This document shows, one piece after another, positions 27,588 through 37,003 of a DNA stretch of 64,000 nt (within the stretch, counting starts at the first letter, position 1; the number at the start of each line of letters is the position of its first letter). The stretch is from contig NZ_JANDJO010000001.1 of NCBI RefSeq assembly GCF_024331145.1, positions 248,001-312,000 of the forward strand, in the 5' to 3' direction. A model generated the notes under the pieces. That model saw nothing but the letters and a program-made list of their open reading frames with translations. It had not been told where the DNA came from and ran no database searches. This stretch comes from Shimia sp. CNT1-13L.2 (GTDB taxonomy: Bacteria > Pseudomonadota > Alphaproteobacteria > Rhodobacterales > Rhodobacteraceae). Position numbers and translations under genes: made by a program.

Positions 27588-30146
27588 CTAGAACCGATCC
27601 AGCAGCCGACGCAGATACCCGCGTTCTTCCTCGCTGCGTTCGGCCTCTCCGGCGCGACGGCGGATTTCATCCAAAAGCTTACGCGCCTGCCGATAGACAT
27701 CCTCATCCTGCAACAACGCATCGCCGTTGACCTGACCATTGCGCCCGTTGCGGCTGCGCCCCAGCGGATCCTGCAGGCCGCTCTGCGCCTCCTGCCGTCC
27801 TTCCTGACCCTGCCCCTGGTTCTGGTTGGCCATCTGTTCACCCAGATTGCGCATACCTTCGCGCAACGCCTCCATCGCCTGCGCCTGCTGGTCGATGGCC
27901 TCCCCCAGATCATTGCCCCGCAAGGCATCTTCCGCGTTGTCCATCGCCTCACCCGCACGTCCCAGCGCCTCGGCGGTGGCATCGCCCTCGGGCGTCCCCT
28001 GCCCCGGCATCCCGTTGCGCAGGGCATCAAGCTGATCTCTCAAAGCCCGCTGCCGATCGGCCAGCGCGCCGGGCGTACCGCTTTCGCCTTCCTGCCCCTC
28101 GCCCGAGCCTTCACCGGTGCCGTCATGCGCCTGTCCGCGCCCTTCGCCCCCGCTGTAACCTTCGTTGCCCTGGCTCTGACCCGTATTGGCGCCGGGGTTG
28201 AACTGTTCCTGCAATTCACGGAACGCCTGATCCGACAACCCCTGCTGTTCGCGCAGGGTCTCGGCAAGACCTTCCATCGCCTGCTCGCCCTCGCCCTGCT
28301 GGCCCTGTCCCTGTCCCTGCGTGACCTGCATGTTTTCCATCATCTGCTGGAACTCCTCGAGCGCCTGCATAGCCTCGGCCATCCGCCCCTGTTCCATCAG
28401 CTCCTGAATGCGGTCCATCATCCGCTGCAGATCATCCTGATTAAGCGTCGTGGAATTCTCGGCAAACTCCCTCTCCGACGGATCAAGATCTTCCATCTCG
28501 CGGTTCTGCTGCTGCGCCAACTGCCGCAGGTAATCCTGCGTCGCCTCGCGCAACTCCTGCATCAGGCGCGCGATTTCCTCCTCGCTGGCCCCGTTCTTCA
28601 TCGCCTCGGCCAACCGGTCCCGCGCCCGCTGCATCCGGTCCAGCGCGTCATCCAGATCGCCATCCTCCAGAAGGATCGCCAACTCCCACATCGCCTCTGA
28701 CAGTTCCGCAACCTGAGCATCCGCCAACCCATAGGGCAAGGCATTCTCCAGACGCCGCAGGATTGTCCGCAGCCGCAGATAGCTTGTCTCGTCCTGAAAG
28801 ATGCCCTCTTCCGGCCGATGCGAAATCGCACGCAAAAGCTGGGCAATGCGCGGGCCATTGTCACGCGACCACAAAAGGTCGCGCCGCAACTCGATCACCG
28901 CCGCCGCCATCGGATCGAAGAACCGCCGCGCCGGCAGATCGGTCCGCAAGTCCTCTGCGACCCCCACCTGCCCCGCCGCATCCTCAACACTGAGGGCAAT
29001 CCGAACCGGCAAATGCGCCCAGGGGTGCTTCGAGAAATCCTCGATCAGCACCTCCTTGAAACTGTCCCGCCCACCGGCAACCGGCAGCGGCAGCTCCACC
29101 TCGATCGGCACCATGCTCTCTGGCGCAAATGCCAGCCCATAGCGCCGCACGACCGCCTCGAGATCAAGCGATATCCGCGCCGACCCGGCCACGATCTCGT
29201 AATCGTCCACCGCCTCGAACGGCAGGCTCATCTCCCCCCGCGCCGACACATCCGCCGCGCCGGCAACCGCCACCTGCGGCGCTCCATCCGCGAGCATGAC
29301 AATATCCCAGCCGCGCCCGCCTTCGCCCTCAACCGCCAGCTGCCCTGACCGCGCCACGGTGAAATCCTGCTCAGGGTCGGCGGCACTCGGAACATCCTCG
29401 ACCCGCGCCGACACGCTTTCCGCCAGCGTCAGCGCCCCGACCTCGCCATAAAACCGCAGGATCACGCGGCTGCCTTCCGGCACCTCCAGCTCCCCTTCCG
29501 GCTGATCGGCAAGATAAAGCGAAGGCCGTCCGGTATAGGCCGGCGGCTCGATCCAGCCTTCCCACGACGGCCCGGTCAGAACCGCCGCACCGCCCTGCGC
29601 CATCTCGCCCACGGTGCGCACCTGCGCAAACGAGCCGAACAGGAAGGCCACCGACAAGGCCAGAACCGCCACATAGCGCAGCCCGAAGGGATCAAGCCGC
29701 GACACCTTCAGGTCAGGCTCCGCCGCCTCGACCCCGTCCAGCGTCTTCAGCATCCGCGCCTGATGCGCGCGCCACACCGCCTGCGATGCCGGGTCATCCG
29801 CCCCGACGGCAGGGGTATCGTTCAGCGCCTGCAAGGGACGCGCCGGCAGCGTCGCATCCAGCCGCGCCATCGCCTCGTCGCGGCTCGGCACGGCAAACCC
29901 GCGCGCACCGCGCCACAGGAACCACAGCCCGGCCGCCACCACCACGAGACCCGAAGTCCACAAGAATTCCAGGGAAAGCTGCTCGTGCAGCCCCATCATC
30001 AACGCGGCCAGCACAACGAAACACAAGGACCACAGCGGCCAGAACCCGCGCGTCACCCGCTCGGCCAGCATACCGACACGGGTCACGGCCAGAACCCGGC
30101 CCAGCCGTTTCATCACTTTGTCAGGCGTCTTGTTCGCGTTGGTCAT
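27588..30146 (-). CDS. TIGR02302 family membrane protein with coiled-coil Gln/Gly-rich region
   Basis: An 852-residue protein of the TIGR02302 (DUF4175) family, typical of alphaproteobacteria. Two or three N-terminal helices lie at about residues 30-75 and 155-175. A large periplasmic-type region follows, and the last third (about 520-800) is a Gln/Glu/Met-rich coiled coil ending in Gly/Gln/Asn-rich repeats (GQGQGQQGEG, QNQGQGQEGRQE). Function unknown. It starts 33 bases after lysA on the same strand and is probably the last gene of the argH-lysA transcript. Confidence 0.85.
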   Translation of the reverse strand: MTNANKTPDKVMKRLGRVLAVTRVGMLAERVTRGFWPLWSLCFVVLAALMMGLHEQLSLEFLWTSGLVVVAAGLWFLWRGARGFAVPSRDEAMARLDATLPARPLQALNDTPAVGADDPASQAVWRAHQARMLKTLDGVEAAEPDLKVSRLDPFGLRYVAVLALSVAFLFGSFAQVRTVGEMAQGGAAVLTGPSWEGWIEPPAYTGRPSLYLADQPEGELEVPEGSRVILRFYGEVGALTLAESVSARVEDVPSAADPEQDFTVARSGQLAVEGEGGRGWDIVMLADGAPQVAVAGAADVSARGEMSLPFEAVDDYEIVAGSARISLDLEAVVRRYGLAFAPESMVPIEVELPLPVAGGRDSFKEVLIEDFSKHPWAHLPVRIALSVEDAAGQVGVAEDLRTDLPARRFFDPMAAAVIELRRDLLWSRDNGPRIAQLLRAISHRPEEGIFQDETSYLRLRTILRRLENALPYGLADAQVAELSEAMWELAILLEDGDLDDALDRMQRARDRLAEAMKNGASEEEIARLMQELREATQDYLRQLAQQQNREMEDLDPSEREFAENSTTLNQDDLQRMMDRIQELMEQGRMAEAMQALEEFQQMMENMQVTQGQGQGQQGEGEQAMEGLAETLREQQGLSDQAFRELQEQFNPGANTGQSQGNEGYSGGEGRGQAHDGTGEGSGEGQEGESGTPGALADRQRALRDQLDALRNGMPGQGTPEGDATAEALGRAGEAMDNAEDALRGNDLGEAIDQQAQAMEALREGMRNLGEQMANQNQGQGQEGRQEAQSGLQDPLGRSRNGRNGQVNGDALLQDEDVYRQARKLLDEIRRRAGEAERSEEERGYLRRLLDRF

Positions 30147-30179
30147 ACGATTCCTCGAATGACCCAGGACATAAGTGTC

Positions 30180-31445
30180 CTAGAGCCACTCAGGAATGGT
30201 ATCGCGATTTATCATTTCGTCAAAGGTCGGGCGTCGGCGGATAACCGCAAATTGATCCCCCTTGACCAGAACCTCGGGGATCAGCGGCCGCGAGTTGTAT
30301 TCGCTCGCCATCACCGCCCCATAGGCCCCCGCACTGCGGAAGGCGATCAGGTCACCGGCCGCCACCGGTTCCATCACCCGCTCCTTGGCAAAGGTATCGC
30401 CGGTTTCACAGACCGGACCCACGATGTCATAGGTGTGCTTGTCCACACCCGCCTCGGCCTCGATCACCGGCACGATATCATGATGTGCCTCGTACATCGC
30501 CGGGCGGATCAGGTCGTTCATCGCGCCATCCACGATCATGAATTCGCGATCCTCGCCCTCTTTCACATAGATCACCTTCGACACCATGATCCCGGCATTG
30601 CCCGCAATCAGGCGGCCCGGCTCGATTTCGATCTCGCAACCAAGATGGCCCAGCGTCTCCTGGATCAGCGCCCCGTATTCCACCGGCAGCGGCGGGGCAT
30701 CGTTGGAACGGGTATAGGGAATGCCCAGACCGCCCCCAAGATCGAGCCGGATAATCTCGTGCCCGTCCGCCCGCAACTCCTCGGTCAGCGCCGCCACCTT
30801 CTCATAGGCCAGCTTGAAAGGCTCAAGCTGGGTCAGCTGGCTGCCGATATGCACGTCGATCCCGACCACCTTGAGGCCGGGAAGGCTGGCGGCATGGGCG
30901 TAAACCTCGCGCGCCCGGCTGATCGGGATGCCGAACTTGTTCTCGCTCTTGCCGGTCGCGATCTTGGCATGGGTCTTGGCATCCACGTCCGGGTTCACCC
31001 GCACGGTGATCGGTGCCACCACACCCAGCTCAAGCGCCACAGCGTTGATCACTTCCATCTCCGGCTCGGATTCCACGTTGAACTGGCGAATGCCCCCGCT
31101 CAGCGCCGCGCGAATTTCCTCGGCCGTCTTGCCGACACCGGAAAACACGATCCGCTCCCCCGGCACACCGGCTGCAATCGCGCGGGCATATTCGCCGCCC
31201 GACACCACATCCATACCCGCGCCCAACTCGGCAAGGGTCTTCAGGATCGCCTGGTTGCTCGCCGCCTTCATCGCGTAACAGACAAGGTGGTCCATCCCCT
31301 CCAGCGCCTCGTCGAACAGGCGGAAATGGCGCTCCAGCGTCGCCGTGGAATAACAATAGAACGGCGTGCCCACCGCGGCGGCAATCTCGGCCACCGGCAC
31401 GTCTTCGGCAAACAACGCCCCGTCACGATAGAGAAAATGATCCAT
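30180..31445 (-). CDS. lysA: Diaminopimelate decarboxylase
   Basis: A 421-residue PLP enzyme (alanine-racemase-like fold III) that makes L-lysine from meso-diaminopimelate. LVCYAMKAASNQAIL has the Schiff-base lysine, IDVHIGSQL and LDLGGGLGIPY bind cofactor, and VGPVCETGDTFAKER contains the active-site cysteine/glutamate. AAGGA precedes the ATG. It follows two tiny lipoprotein genes and argH on the same strand. Confidence 0.97.
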   Translation of the reverse strand: MDHFLYRDGALFAEDVPVAEIAAAVGTPFYCYSTATLERHFRLFDEALEGMDHLVCYAMKAASNQAILKTLAELGAGMDVVSGGEYARAIAAGVPGERIVFSGVGKTAEEIRAALSGGIRQFNVESEPEMEVINAVALELGVVAPITVRVNPDVDAKTHAKIATGKSENKFGIPISRAREVYAHAASLPGLKVVGIDVHIGSQLTQLEPFKLAYEKVAALTEELRADGHEIIRLDLGGGLGIPYTRSNDAPPLPVEYGALIQETLGHLGCEIEIEPGRLIAGNAGIMVSKVIYVKEGEDREFMIVDGAMNDLIRPAMYEAHHDIVPVIEAEAGVDKHTYDIVGPVCETGDTFAKERVMEPVAAGDLIAFRSAGAYGAVMASEYNSRPLIPEVLVKGDQFAVIRRRPTFDEMINRDTIPEWL

Positions 31446-31557
31446 CAGCCCGTCCTTCCACGCGAAATCCTTCGCCCCTCATAGCCAGCAGGCCGAGGGC
31501 AATCAATCAATCAGTCTTCAATGTACTGAAAATACTCCCGCCGGAGGCGGACCCCGC

Positions 31558-31731
31558 TCAGAACCAGTTGCCAACCGAGAGGGTCACCGGACCGGAATTG
31601 ACGCTCACGCCACCATGCACCCCGTTGGTGCCGATTCCGATTGTCGTGTTCATGGTCGGCGGCACGGGTTCACCATCCACGCCGCAGGCCGCAACCAACG
31701 CCATCACACCCAAGGCAACAAGAACGCGCAT
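31558..31731 (-). CDS. Tiny lipoprotein upstream of lysA
   Basis: A 57-residue protein starting MRVLVALGVMALVAACGVDGEP. The lipobox VAAC predicts a lipid-anchored cysteine at residue 16, leaving a mature peptide of about 42 residues rich in Gly, Thr and Val with no charged core. I use ATG 31731 rather than the upstream one, since signal peptides of this class begin right before the hydrophobic stretch. It lies between another tiny lipoprotein gene and lysA, a position often held by a short lipoprotein in Rhodobacteraceae argH-lysA loci. Confidence 0.75.
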   Translation of the reverse strand: MRVLVALGVMALVAACGVDGEPVPPTMNTTIGIGTNGVHGGVSVNSGPVTLSVGNWF

Positions 31732-31817
31732 CACATGATTCCCTTTCATCGAGCTGCCCCAAGTCTACAGCGCCCCACGCCTGGCCGCAAAGCCATGCGC
31801 GGCCTGACGCCCAAAGT

Positions 31818-31964
31818 TCAGAATGTCACCCCGACCCGCGCCTGTCCGCTCACGGTAACACCAGTCTCCGGTTTCGGCGCGGGTGGTGTCGCCGAAGGGG
31901 CAAGCGGCGGGGCGCTGCACGCGGCAACGCCCAGGACCAGCGCCAGAAGGATCGCCGCGCGCAT
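31818..31964 (-). CDS. Tiny lipoprotein immediately after argH
   Basis: A 48-residue reading: [20 protein letters not shown] (signal peptide with lipobox VAAC, acylated Cys16), then a Pro/Ala linker and a short strand-like end VTVSGQARVGVTF. Its ATG overlaps the argH stop (TGATG), which strongly supports translation by coupling. Function unknown. It is followed 86 bases later by a second, similar-sized lipoprotein gene. Confidence 0.7.
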   Translation of the reverse strand: MRAAILLALVLGVAACSAPPLAPSATPPAPKPETGVTVSGQARVGVTF

Positions 31965-33352
31965 CAAAGCGCCTCTTTCCAGCGGGCCACCTGCTCCAGA
32001 ACCCGCACCGGCGACGTGCCGCCATAAGAGGTGCGCGAGGCCACCGAGTTATGCACGCCCAGAACGCCAAAGACATCCTCGGTGATCGCACCGTGAACCG
32101 AGGTCATATCCTCCAGCGACAGATCAGGCAGGTCACAGCCGCGCGATTCGGCCATCGCCACAAGGGTTCCGGTTACGTGGTGCGCATCGCGGAACGGCAT
32201 GTTCAGCGCCCGCACCAGCCAGTCCGCCAGATCGGTCGCGGTCGAGAACCCGCTGCCCGCCGCCGCCTCGAGCGACTCGCGGTTGGCGGACATGTCCTTG
32301 ACCATGCCTTCCATCGCCGCCAAAGCCAGCATCAGGTTGTCGGCGGCATCAAAGACCTGTTCCTTGTCTTCCTGCATGTCCTTGGAATAGGCCAGCGGCA
32401 GCCCCTTCATCACCATCAACAACGCGGTATTGGCACCAAAAATCCGGCCGATCTTGGCCCGGATCAGCTCGGCCGCATCGGGGTTCTTCTTCTGCGGCAT
32501 GATCGACGATCCGGTCGAGAACCGGTCCGACAGGGTCACGAAACGGAACTGCGCCGAGGACCAGATCACCAGCTCTTCGGCAAACCGGCTCAGGTGCATG
32601 GCACAGATCGACGCCGCCGCCAGAAACTCGAGCGCAAAGTCACGGTCCGAAACCGCATCGAGCGAGTTCGCCGCCGGACGGTCAAAGCCCAGCGCCTCGG
32701 CGGTCATGTGGCGGTCGATCGGGAAAGACGTCCCCGCCAGCGCCGCCGCACCCAGGGGCGATTCGTTCATCCGCTTGCGGGCGTCTTCAAAGCGGCTCTT
32801 GTCGCGGCCGAACATCTCGACATAGGCCATCATGTGATGCCCCCATGTCACCGGTTGCGCGGTCTGCAGGTGGGTAAAGCCCGGCATCACCCAATCCGCA
32901 CCGGCTTCGGCCTGCGCCAGAAGCGCCCGGATCAGCGCCTCGACACCGGAAATCGCCGCGTCGATCTGGTCGCGCACCCACAGTTTGAAGTCGGTCGCCA
33001 CCTGGTCGTTGCGCGACCGTCCGGTGTGCAGACGTCCCGCCGGCTCGCCGATGATCTCTTTCAGACGCGCTTCCACGTTCATGTGGATGTCTTCCAGCGC
33101 GGTCGAGAATTCGAACTTGCCGGTCTCGATCTCTGACAAGACCGTGAGAAGCCCTTCCCTCATCGCCTCGGCGTCGCTATCTGTCACGATGCCTGTCGCG
33201 GCCAACATCGCCGCATGGGCCCGCGAGCCTGCAATGTCCTGCGCCGCCATCCGCTGGTCGAACCCGATCGAGGCGTTGATCGCCTCCATGATTGCGTCCG
33301 GTCCGGCGGCGAAACGGCCGCCCCACATCTGGTTCGAGGTATCTTTGGTCAT
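31964..33352 (-). CDS. argH: Argininosuccinate lyase
   Basis: A 462-residue enzyme of the fumarase/aspartase superfamily that splits argininosuccinate to arginine and fumarate. The signature [12 protein letters not shown] near residue 280 is intact, as is [16 protein letters not shown] with substrate-binding residues. GAAGGG precedes the ATG. It is divergent from the TlpA-like gene, with 25 bases between the start codons, so the two promoters must overlap the neighbouring coding regions or each other. Confidence 0.97.
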   Translation of the reverse strand: MTKDTSNQMWGGRFAAGPDAIMEAINASIGFDQRMAAQDIAGSRAHAAMLAATGIVTDSDAEAMREGLLTVLSEIETGKFEFSTALEDIHMNVEARLKEIIGEPAGRLHTGRSRNDQVATDFKLWVRDQIDAAISGVEALIRALLAQAEAGADWVMPGFTHLQTAQPVTWGHHMMAYVEMFGRDKSRFEDARKRMNESPLGAAALAGTSFPIDRHMTAEALGFDRPAANSLDAVSDRDFALEFLAAASICAMHLSRFAEELVIWSSAQFRFVTLSDRFSTGSSIMPQKKNPDAAELIRAKIGRIFGANTALLMVMKGLPLAYSKDMQEDKEQVFDAADNLMLALAAMEGMVKDMSANRESLEAAAGSGFSTATDLADWLVRALNMPFRDAHHVTGTLVAMAESRGCDLPDLSLEDMTSVHGAITEDVFGVLGVHNSVASRTSYGGTSPVRVLEQVARWKEAL

Positions 33353-33377
33353 GGTCTGCCCTTCGGAGGGAAATGGA

Positions 33378-33974
33378 ATGTCGAAGTCCGCGCTGGTTTA
33401 CATGGGCAAGGCCCTCTGTGCAATTGCGGCGATTGCCTTAGTTTTCATCGTGAATACCGCTCCCGGCGCATCTGCCGCCGACATGAGCGAAATCACCGAG
33501 ATGCGCGAGGGCGACATGCGCAAGCTGATCGTCCACAAGGAACCACGTCCGGTCTCGTCCAAGGCCTTCGAAGATGCCAATGGCAATGCCATGACCCTGG
33601 CCGACTATCAGGGCAAGATCGTGCTCTTGAACTTCTGGGCCACATGGTGCGCCCCCTGCCGTCACGAAATGCCGATGCTGTCGGAACTGCAAACCGAACT
33701 GGGCGGCGATGACTTCGAGGTCGTGACCCTCTCCACCGGTCGTGGCCCCCTGCCCGCCATCAAGAAATTCTTCGACAGCATCAACGTCGACAACCTGCCC
33801 ATGCACCGCGACCCCAAGGCCAACCTGGCCCGTGAAATGGCTGTCCACGGCCTGCCGGTGACGGTCCTGCTCAACCGCGACGGTCAGGAAATCGGTCGCC
33901 TCATCGGTGATGCCGAATGGAACAGCGACAACGCCAAGGCCATCCTCGCCCGCGTGATCGAAACCTCCAAGTAA
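33378..33974 (+). CDS. TlpA-family thiol:disulfide interchange protein
   Basis: A 198-residue periplasmic thioredoxin-fold protein. N-terminal signal peptide or anchor (residues 10-34, ending ASAAD); then [16 protein letters not shown] with the CxxC redox pair near residue 90, and [12 protein letters not shown] with the cis-proline. The family reduces apo-cytochrome c or cytochrome oxidase cysteines. GGAGGG lies upstream of the chosen ATG. Divergent from argH; the following GC hairpin separates it from the next convergent gene. Confidence 0.87.
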   Translation: MSKSALVYMGKALCAIAAIALVFIVNTAPGASAADMSEITEMREGDMRKLIVHKEPRPVSSKAFEDANGNAMTLADYQGKIVLLNFWATWCAPCRHEMPMLSELQTELGGDDFEVVTLSTGRGPLPAIKKFFDSINVDNLPMHRDPKANLAREMAVHGLPVTVLLNRDGQEIGRLIGDAEWNSDNAKAILARVIETSK

Positions 33975-33981
33975 ACGCGCC

Positions 33982-34004
33982 TGCGCCTCCCCCGCGGGGG
34001 CGCA
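33982..34004. terminator. GC-rich hairpin between convergent genes
   Basis: TGCGCC (33982-33987) and GGCGCA (33999-34004) enclose a further C/G-run stem. It sits between the TlpA-like stop and the stop of the convergent small membrane protein; no T-run. Confidence 0.5.
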
Positions 34005-34013
34005 GCAACCGCC

Positions 34014-34196
34014 TCAGTTCGTCGACTGCGGCAACCGGTTCACAGGCCCCCTGCGATCCTCCCGTGCCGGCTCGGCCCGCTCCCCAGCCTCAACCGACGC
34101 GTCCATCCGCCTTTCCAGCACCTTCAAAGCGCTCCAGCCAACGGCGAACAGGCCCAGCAGAAAACCGGCCAACAAAACCCCGAACAATACCCGCAT
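34014..34196 (-). CDS. Small single-helix membrane protein
   Basis: A 60-residue protein starting MRVLFGVLLAGFLLGLFAVGWSALKVLERRMD: one membrane helix, then a charged Arg/Glu-rich tail. No family recognised. The start at 34196 is chosen because it places the helix at the N-terminus; the Shine-Dalgarno signal is weak. Convergent with the TlpA-like gene. Confidence 0.5.
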   Translation of the reverse strand: MRVLFGVLLAGFLLGLFAVGWSALKVLERRMDASVEAGERAEPAREDRRGPVNRLPQSTN

Positions 34197-34340
34197 CACA
34201 CCAAACTCATCCGTAGAACCGTGGCGCTCAACCACAACCCTAGGTTTCACAAGAATTTGGCAAAACTTTGAAATCACATGAAATGATTTCGAAAATCACG
34301 GGCCATCTTCACCCGACGGCCCCTGAAGTTCTGGATAGCG

Positions 34341-34721
34341 TCACGACTGGTCGGTCAGGTCCTGCGCCAGCATCAGGGCGTTGCCGTCCGGGTCATAGAA
34401 GGTGGCCGTCTTGACCATGCCTTCGATCACCTCGGTCGGCCCGTCAAACCCCACACCCGCACCTTCCAGCGTGCTGCGCGCCGCGTCGATGTCGGCGATT
34501 CCGAAAACCGGCACACAGTTGCCCGGGGCAGGTTCGATCTGTTCACCAAAGCCGATGGTCACCCCCGCCGTGCGGGTGGCAATCTCCGACCAGCCCGCCT
34601 CATCCGCGTGATACAGCGTCTCGAACCCCAGCATGTCGGCATACCACTTGGCACTGGCATGGCGGTCCTTCACCGACATGGCGATGGTAATCGTGTCTTG
34701 CAAAGAAATCAGCGACATCAT
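34341..34721 (-). CDS. VOC (glyoxalase/bleomycin-resistance) family protein
   Basis: A 126-residue single-module vicinal-oxygen-chelate protein. It has the paired beta-alpha-beta-beta-beta units: ITIAMSVKDRHASAKWYADMLGFE at the N-terminus and VKTATFYDPDGNALML at the C-terminus. It could be a lyase, dioxygenase or resistance-type binding protein; the substrate is unknown. AGAGGA precedes the ATG. It is divergent from the HxlR-type regulator with only 36 bases between, so it is probably the regulator's target. Confidence 0.82.
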   Translation of the reverse strand: MMSLISLQDTITIAMSVKDRHASAKWYADMLGFETLYHADEAGWSEIATRTAGVTIGFGEQIEPAPGNCVPVFGIADIDAARSTLEGAGVGFDGPTEVIEGMVKTATFYDPDGNALMLAQDLTDQS

Positions 34722-34741
34722 CTTTTCCTCTGTCTGAAAAT

Positions 34742-34754
34742 GTATTAACTATAC
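34742..34754. promoter_or_regulatory. Candidate HxlR-type operator between VOC and regulator genes
   Basis: GTAT-TAACT-ATAC is an inverted repeat in the 36-base divergent gap, 3 bases before the regulator ATG. The gap is AT-rich compared with its surroundings. Regulatory use is inferred from position. Confidence 0.4.
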
Positions 34755-34757
34755 TTT

Positions 34758-35303
34758 ATGGACATTGCAGCCCTTGTCAACATCACCTCCCGCGCCTGGA
34801 CCCTGCCCATCCTTGCCAGGCTCCACGAGGGGACACAGGCCAGACAGGCGCCCCTGCTTGCGGCCACGGGGGCAGGCCGCACCGCCTTTGCCCAAAGCCT
34901 GCAACACCTGATCGACATCGACCTCATCGAGCGCAACCCCGGCCACGGCCACCCGCTGCGCCCCGAGTTCCGCCTGACAGCTCAAGGAATTGAGGCCGCC
35001 GCCCTGGCCCATGCGGTACATCAGGCGACCACCCCTGCCGGTCTCCCCCTCCTGCGCCGCACATGGGTTCTGCCCATCCTAAGCACCCTGCAAGCCCCCC
35101 GCCACTTCAACGAGATCGGCAGGCACCTCGGCCGCATCACCGACCGCGCCCTGTCGCAATCGCTCAGGATCATGGAAGATCACGAATGGGTCCTGCGCGA
35201 CGTCAGCACCGCATCGCGCCCGCCAAGACCGCTCTACAGCCCGATCAATACCGGCCTCGCCCTCAGCCGCATCGCGGCCCCCCGCATCACCCTGTCGCCC
35301 TAG
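34758..35303 (+). CDS. Winged-helix regulator with two HxlR-like domains
   Basis: A 181-residue protein. Both halves resemble an HxlR/MarR-type winged helix: residues 8-75 (RAWTLPILARLHEG...AFAQSLQHLIDIDLIER) and 95-165 (RTWVLPILSTLQAPRHFNEIGRHLGRITDRALSQSLRIMEDHEWVLR). The second half is the more canonical HxlR, with the W.LPIL, RHFNEI and LSQSL..ME pattern. A typical HxlR protein is one domain of about 110 residues, so this is a tandem form that could bind DNA as a pseudo-dimer. Divergent from the VOC gene. Its stop overlaps the convergent serine hydrolase stop by 4 bases. Confidence 0.7.
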   Translation: MDIAALVNITSRAWTLPILARLHEGTQARQAPLLAATGAGRTAFAQSLQHLIDIDLIERNPGHGHPLRPEFRLTAQGIEAAALAHAVHQATTPAGLPLLRRTWVLPILSTLQAPRHFNEIGRHLGRITDRALSQSLRIMEDHEWVLRDVSTASRPPRPLYSPINTGLALSRIAAPRITLSP

Positions 35304-36625
35304 CGGGTCATCAGATACTCGGCCACCGCCTGATAGGCCGGCAGCGAGGTCGGATCGATGAACCCGTTCTGCGCCTTCGGGTAAGAGGCCAGCCTTACCA
35401 GAACCATCTCGGCCGTGGGATCGACATAGATCGTCTGGCCGTGCACCCCCCGCGCCGCAAAGGCCCCGTGTGGATTGTGGAACACCCACCACTGGCTTGT
35501 GTAGCTGCCGCCCTCAAGGGTCGGAAAACCCGCGAACTTGGCCGGATCACCCCCGGCCGCAATCCTGCGCACCACCTCGGCGGGGAACAGCCGCGTACCG
35601 TTGATCTCGCCCTGGTTCAGCATCAGCATCCCCAACCGGCCGAGATCCCGCAGCCCCGCCGTCACACCGCCACCGGCAAAGGGCACCCCCTTGCCATCCA
35701 CCGTCTGATAAGCGTCCTGCTCGGCCCCCATGCGCCGCCACAGACGCTCGGATGCAAGCTCGGTCACCGACTGTCCCGTGACGCGGCTGATGATCCAGCC
35801 AAGCATGTCGGAATTGATGGTCTTGTAATGAAAGGCCTCCCCATGCGCGCCCTCGGGTTGCACCTGTTGCAGGTATTGCCAATACCCGTCCGGCCCCTCG
35901 TAGCCTTCGGGTTTCGGCAGCGGGCTGGCCGCGCGGGAATACAGCCAGATATCGGCCTCGGGGTCCGAATAATCCTCCGAGTATTTCACCCCCGTCGTCA
36001 TATCCATCACCTCGCGCACCGTGGCGCTGGCAAAGGCGCTCCCTTCGATCTCGGGAATGAGATCACGCACAAGCGGGGTCTCGTCCAGCACCCCCTCGGC
36101 CACGAGGATTTCCCCCAGAAGGCCGGTGATCGACTTGGTCATCGACATGATCGCGTGTTTGCCGTCTTCCTCCAGACAGCCGAAATACCGCTCGTAGACC
36201 ACCTGCCCCTTGTGCAGGATCAGCATCCCGTCGGTGTAATTGGCATAAAGCGACTCGTCCCAGGTCATCTCGGCATCGCTGTTCATCGGCACAAAGGTCA
36301 GCGCGTCGATCTCGGCCCGCATCTCGGCAAAAGCCGCAGGCGACGGGTAATCAAGCGGCACCGGCGCCCCGATCCCGCGGCTGATCTCTTCGGTGGGCAG
36401 GAACTCGCGAAGATGGCACACCGACCAGCGCAGCTTGGGGAAACTGAAATAGTTCGAATCAGGCTGCGTGATGATCTTGTCCGCAGGCGGTGGAAACCCC
36501 TGCATCCACCCCATCACCCGCGGATCCGATTGCCGCGCATCCAGCGTCTCGGCCCGCGCCATGCCAACAGTCAGCCCCACACCAAGGGCCGCACCAGCGA
36601 AAACCGTGTTCTTGAAAAGTGTCAT
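35300..36625 (-). CDS. Serine hydrolase, class C beta-lactamase-like
   Basis: A 441-residue secreted protein. Signal peptide at residues 1-26 (ending GMARAE). SMTKSITGLLG has the SxxK nucleophile, YKTINSDMLGWII is the Tyr-x-Asn-like element, and HGQTIYVDP near the C-terminus stands where the KTG motif occurs (here HGQ). This is the broad beta-lactamase/esterase EstB/6-aminohexanoate-hydrolase group, so esterase or amidase activity is more likely than antibiotic resistance. GGGAGAA precedes the ATG. Confidence 0.85.
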   Translation of the reverse strand: MTLFKNTVFAGAALGVGLTVGMARAETLDARQSDPRVMGWMQGFPPPADKIITQPDSNYFSFPKLRWSVCHLREFLPTEEISRGIGAPVPLDYPSPAAFAEMRAEIDALTFVPMNSDAEMTWDESLYANYTDGMLILHKGQVVYERYFGCLEEDGKHAIMSMTKSITGLLGEILVAEGVLDETPLVRDLIPEIEGSAFASATVREVMDMTTGVKYSEDYSDPEADIWLYSRAASPLPKPEGYEGPDGYWQYLQQVQPEGAHGEAFHYKTINSDMLGWIISRVTGQSVTELASERLWRRMGAEQDAYQTVDGKGVPFAGGGVTAGLRDLGRLGMLMLNQGEINGTRLFPAEVVRRIAAGGDPAKFAGFPTLEGGSYTSQWWVFHNPHGAFAARGVHGQTIYVDPTAEMVLVRLASYPKAQNGFIDPTSLPAYQAVAEYLMTR

Positions 36626-36783
36626 TTGGAAATTTCTCCCGATGGCAGGGCCAAATCACGCCCTCTCTTCCCAAAATTTAGAGCATCCCCCCCTGTCGTC
36701 CACCGCGCGCGCCACAAACGAACGTGCAAGCCCTGCGACAATTCTCATTGACGCAATCCGCATTCTCAGGCACCAGTTTGCGA

Positions 36784-36960
36784 CGATGGTTCCCCAAGGT
36801 ACGCCAAGGGGATGAAAAGGGAATGCGGTGCGGCCAACCACGGCCAAATCCGCAACTGCCCCCGCAACTGTAAGCGGTGAGCAACGCCACGATCCACTGG
36901 CCGACAGGCTGGGAAGGGTGGCCGCGCCATGACCCGCAAGTCAGGAGACCTGCCATCATC
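36784..36960 (+). promoter_or_regulatory. Cobalamin (B12) riboswitch
   Basis: An adenosylcobalamin-type riboswitch. Visible landmarks in order are GGTTCCCCAAGG at the 5' stem, GAAAAGGGAATGCGGTGCGG, CCGCAACTGCCCCCGCAACTGTAAGCGG, CCACTGG...CTGGGAAGGGTGGCCGCG, and the B12 box AAGTCAGGAGACCTGCC at 36938-36954. It lies in the plus-strand leader of a short ORF, DUF1636 and an ABC importer, so the operon is expected to be repressed when cobalamin is plentiful. The GGGAC/GTCC pairing at 36972-36989, next to the AAGGAGG at 36992-36998, may be the expression platform (inference). Confidence 0.95.
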
Positions 36961-37003
36961 TGTTCAACCAACCCGGGACGGGGTGTCCTGGAAGGAGGCT
37001 AAG

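Noticed and set aside
27588-28500. Gln/Gly-rich end of the TIGR02302 gene as a tandem DNA repeat
   Set aside because: The residues repeat but the codons vary; this is protein low complexity, not an exact DNA repeat or CRISPR-like array.
35300-36625. Class C beta-lactamase resistance gene
   Set aside because: SxxK is present but the KTG position reads HGQ and the layout matches the esterase-like serine hydrolases; calling antibiotic resistance is not supported.
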